A stretch of DNA of 13,655 nt, taken from positions 1 to 13,655 of the forward strand of contig DFGZ01000016.1 in NCBI GenBank assembly GCA_002371295.1, in the 5' to 3' direction. A program made the translations under genes and the position numbers. Origin of the DNA: Oribacterium sp. UBA3737 (GTDB taxonomy: Bacteria > Bacillota_A > Clostridia > Lachnospirales > Lachnospiraceae). Positions 12,826 to 13,655 of the stretch are shown here, piece after piece. Position 1 is the first letter of the stretch. Each line of letters opens with the position of its first letter. The notes under the pieces are model-generated. The model saw only the letters and a list, made by a program, of their open reading frames with translations, ran no database searches and had not been told where the DNA came from.

Positions 12826-13655
12826 GTGTCCCCAGTAGTAATCGCTGCTGTAATAGCAGTAGCTGTTGTTGTGGGCATTATTATGTTCATCGCTGGTCAG
12901 AACAAGGCTAAATCCGACTACGAAAAGGTGGTGGGGTCTGCCGAGCAGAAGTCCAGAGAGATCATTGATGATGCGATAAGAACAGCTGAGAATAAAAAAC
13001 GTGAAGCTCTTCTAGAGACAAAGGAAGAGGCATTGAAAGCAAAGAATGATCTGGATAAGGAAATCAAGGATCGTCGTAAGGAAGTATCTGATCTTGAGCA
13101 CAGGATGCTGAAGAGAGATGAGGCTTCAGAGAAAAAAGCGGCCAATCTTGAGCAGAAGGAGCAGGAGCTTCAGAAGCGTCAGGATAAGATCAACAAGAGA
13201 GAGACTGAGGTTGAAGAGCTCCATAATCAGAAGGTAACAGAGCTTGAGAGAATTTCAGGACTGACCAGAGATCAGGCCAAGTCAGAACTTCTCAAGTCAT
13301 TGGAAGAGGATACAAAGCATGATTATGCTATGATGATCCGCGAGCTTGACAATCAGGCTAAGGAAGATGCAGAAAAGAACGCAAGAAATTACATTGTAGA
13401 TGCTATTCAGAGATGTGCCGCTGATCAGGTCACAGAATCTACAGTATCGGTAGTTCAGCTTCCTAACGATGAGATGAAGGGTAGAATCATCGGACGAGAG
13501 GGCCGTAACATCCGTACACTGGAGCAGCTTACCGGAGTTGAGCTCATAGTTGATGATACACCTGAGGCTGTTGTTCTTTCAGGTTTCGATCCTATCAGAC
13601 GTGAAGTTGCAAGGATCGCACTTGAGAAGCTCATCGTAGACGGACGTATACATCC
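12826..13655 (+). CDS. rny: ribonuclease Y, N-terminal part (cut by window edge)
   Basis: GTG at 12826 opens 276 codons running off the right edge. AAGGAGG (12811-12817) lies eight bases before it. Residues 3-24 ([21 protein letters not shown]) are the single membrane anchor, about 28-200 a long charged coiled coil, and from about 205 a KH RNA-binding domain with [12 protein letters not shown] (219-230). This is the layout of RNase Y, the membrane-bound endonuclease that starts mRNA decay in Firmicutes; the family is about 515-520 residues, so the catalytic HD domain lies outside. It has its own promoter and is insulated by the upstream terminator. Confidence 0.96.
   Translation, partial: MSPVVIAAVIAVAVVVGIIMFIAGQNKAKSDYEKVVGSAEQKSREIIDDAIRTAENKKREALLETKEEALKAKNDLDKEIKDRRKEVSDLEHRMLKRDEASEKKAANLEQKEQELQKRQDKINKRETEVEELHNQKVTELERISGLTRDQAKSELLKSLEEDTKHDYAMMIRELDNQAKEDAEKNARNYIVDAIQRCAADQVTESTVSVVQLPNDEMKGRIIGREGRNIRTLEQLTGVELIVDDTPEAVVLSGFDPIRREVARIALEKLIVDGRIH

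Noticed and set aside
1..13655. CRISPR arrays, insertion sequences, tRNA or rRNA genes
   Set aside because: No regular spaced repeats, transposase-like frames with terminal repeats, or tRNA/rRNA signatures were seen on either strand.

Overview
The window looks like a piece of chromosome from a low-to-mid-GC, Gram-positive (monoderm) member of the Clostridia, most likely the Lachnospiraceae (Butyrivibrio-like). This is an inference from strong AGGAGG-type ribosome binding sites, TTGACA-N17-TATAAT-type promoters, TTG/GTG starts, the recA-recX...rny neighbourhood, and a Bacillus-like OhrR. No rRNA, tRNA, CRISPR array, insertion sequence or phage gene was seen.

Layout. (1) 1-104, minus strand: the first 34 codons of ispE, running off the left edge. 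(2) 105-479: a divergent AT-rich intergenic region with a near-consensus promoter (322-350) and two identical palindromic operators, one inside the promoter spacer and one just downstream. (3) 480-8306: a likely drug/toxic-compound efflux locus on the plus strand: TetR-family regulator, RND membrane-fusion (adaptor) protein, RND pump of the HAE1/AcrB type, then two tandem TolC-like proteins. A stem-loop with a possible competing upstream arm separates the pump from the TolC-like pair. (4) 8307-10172: recA with a good promoter and a LexA-box-like palindrome, a large stem-loop, then recX. (5) 10173-12610: a peroxide-defence group: trxB, a cysteine-type glutathione peroxidase and ohrR, closed by a strong Rho-independent terminator. 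(6) 12611-13655: promoter, leader and first 276 codons of rny (RNase Y), cut by the right edge before its HD domain.

How the genes work together. The TetR protein probably represses the efflux locus through the twin operators. The adaptor keeps the R-x3-L-x6-S hairpin-tip motif used by AcrA-type adaptors to dock on TolC. Both TolC-like proteins keep VGS/LGS-type tip motifs, but neither shows the outer-membrane beta-barrel strands. The most interesting proposal is therefore a tripartite RND pump adapted to a cell without an outer membrane. In the peroxide group, TrxB would reduce thioredoxin, thioredoxin would reduce the peroxidase, and OhrR would sense organic peroxides. OhrR-box-like sequences overlap both the trxB and the ohrR promoters, which suggests a local regulon placed between recX and rny, two housekeeping genes that often lie close together in Clostridia.
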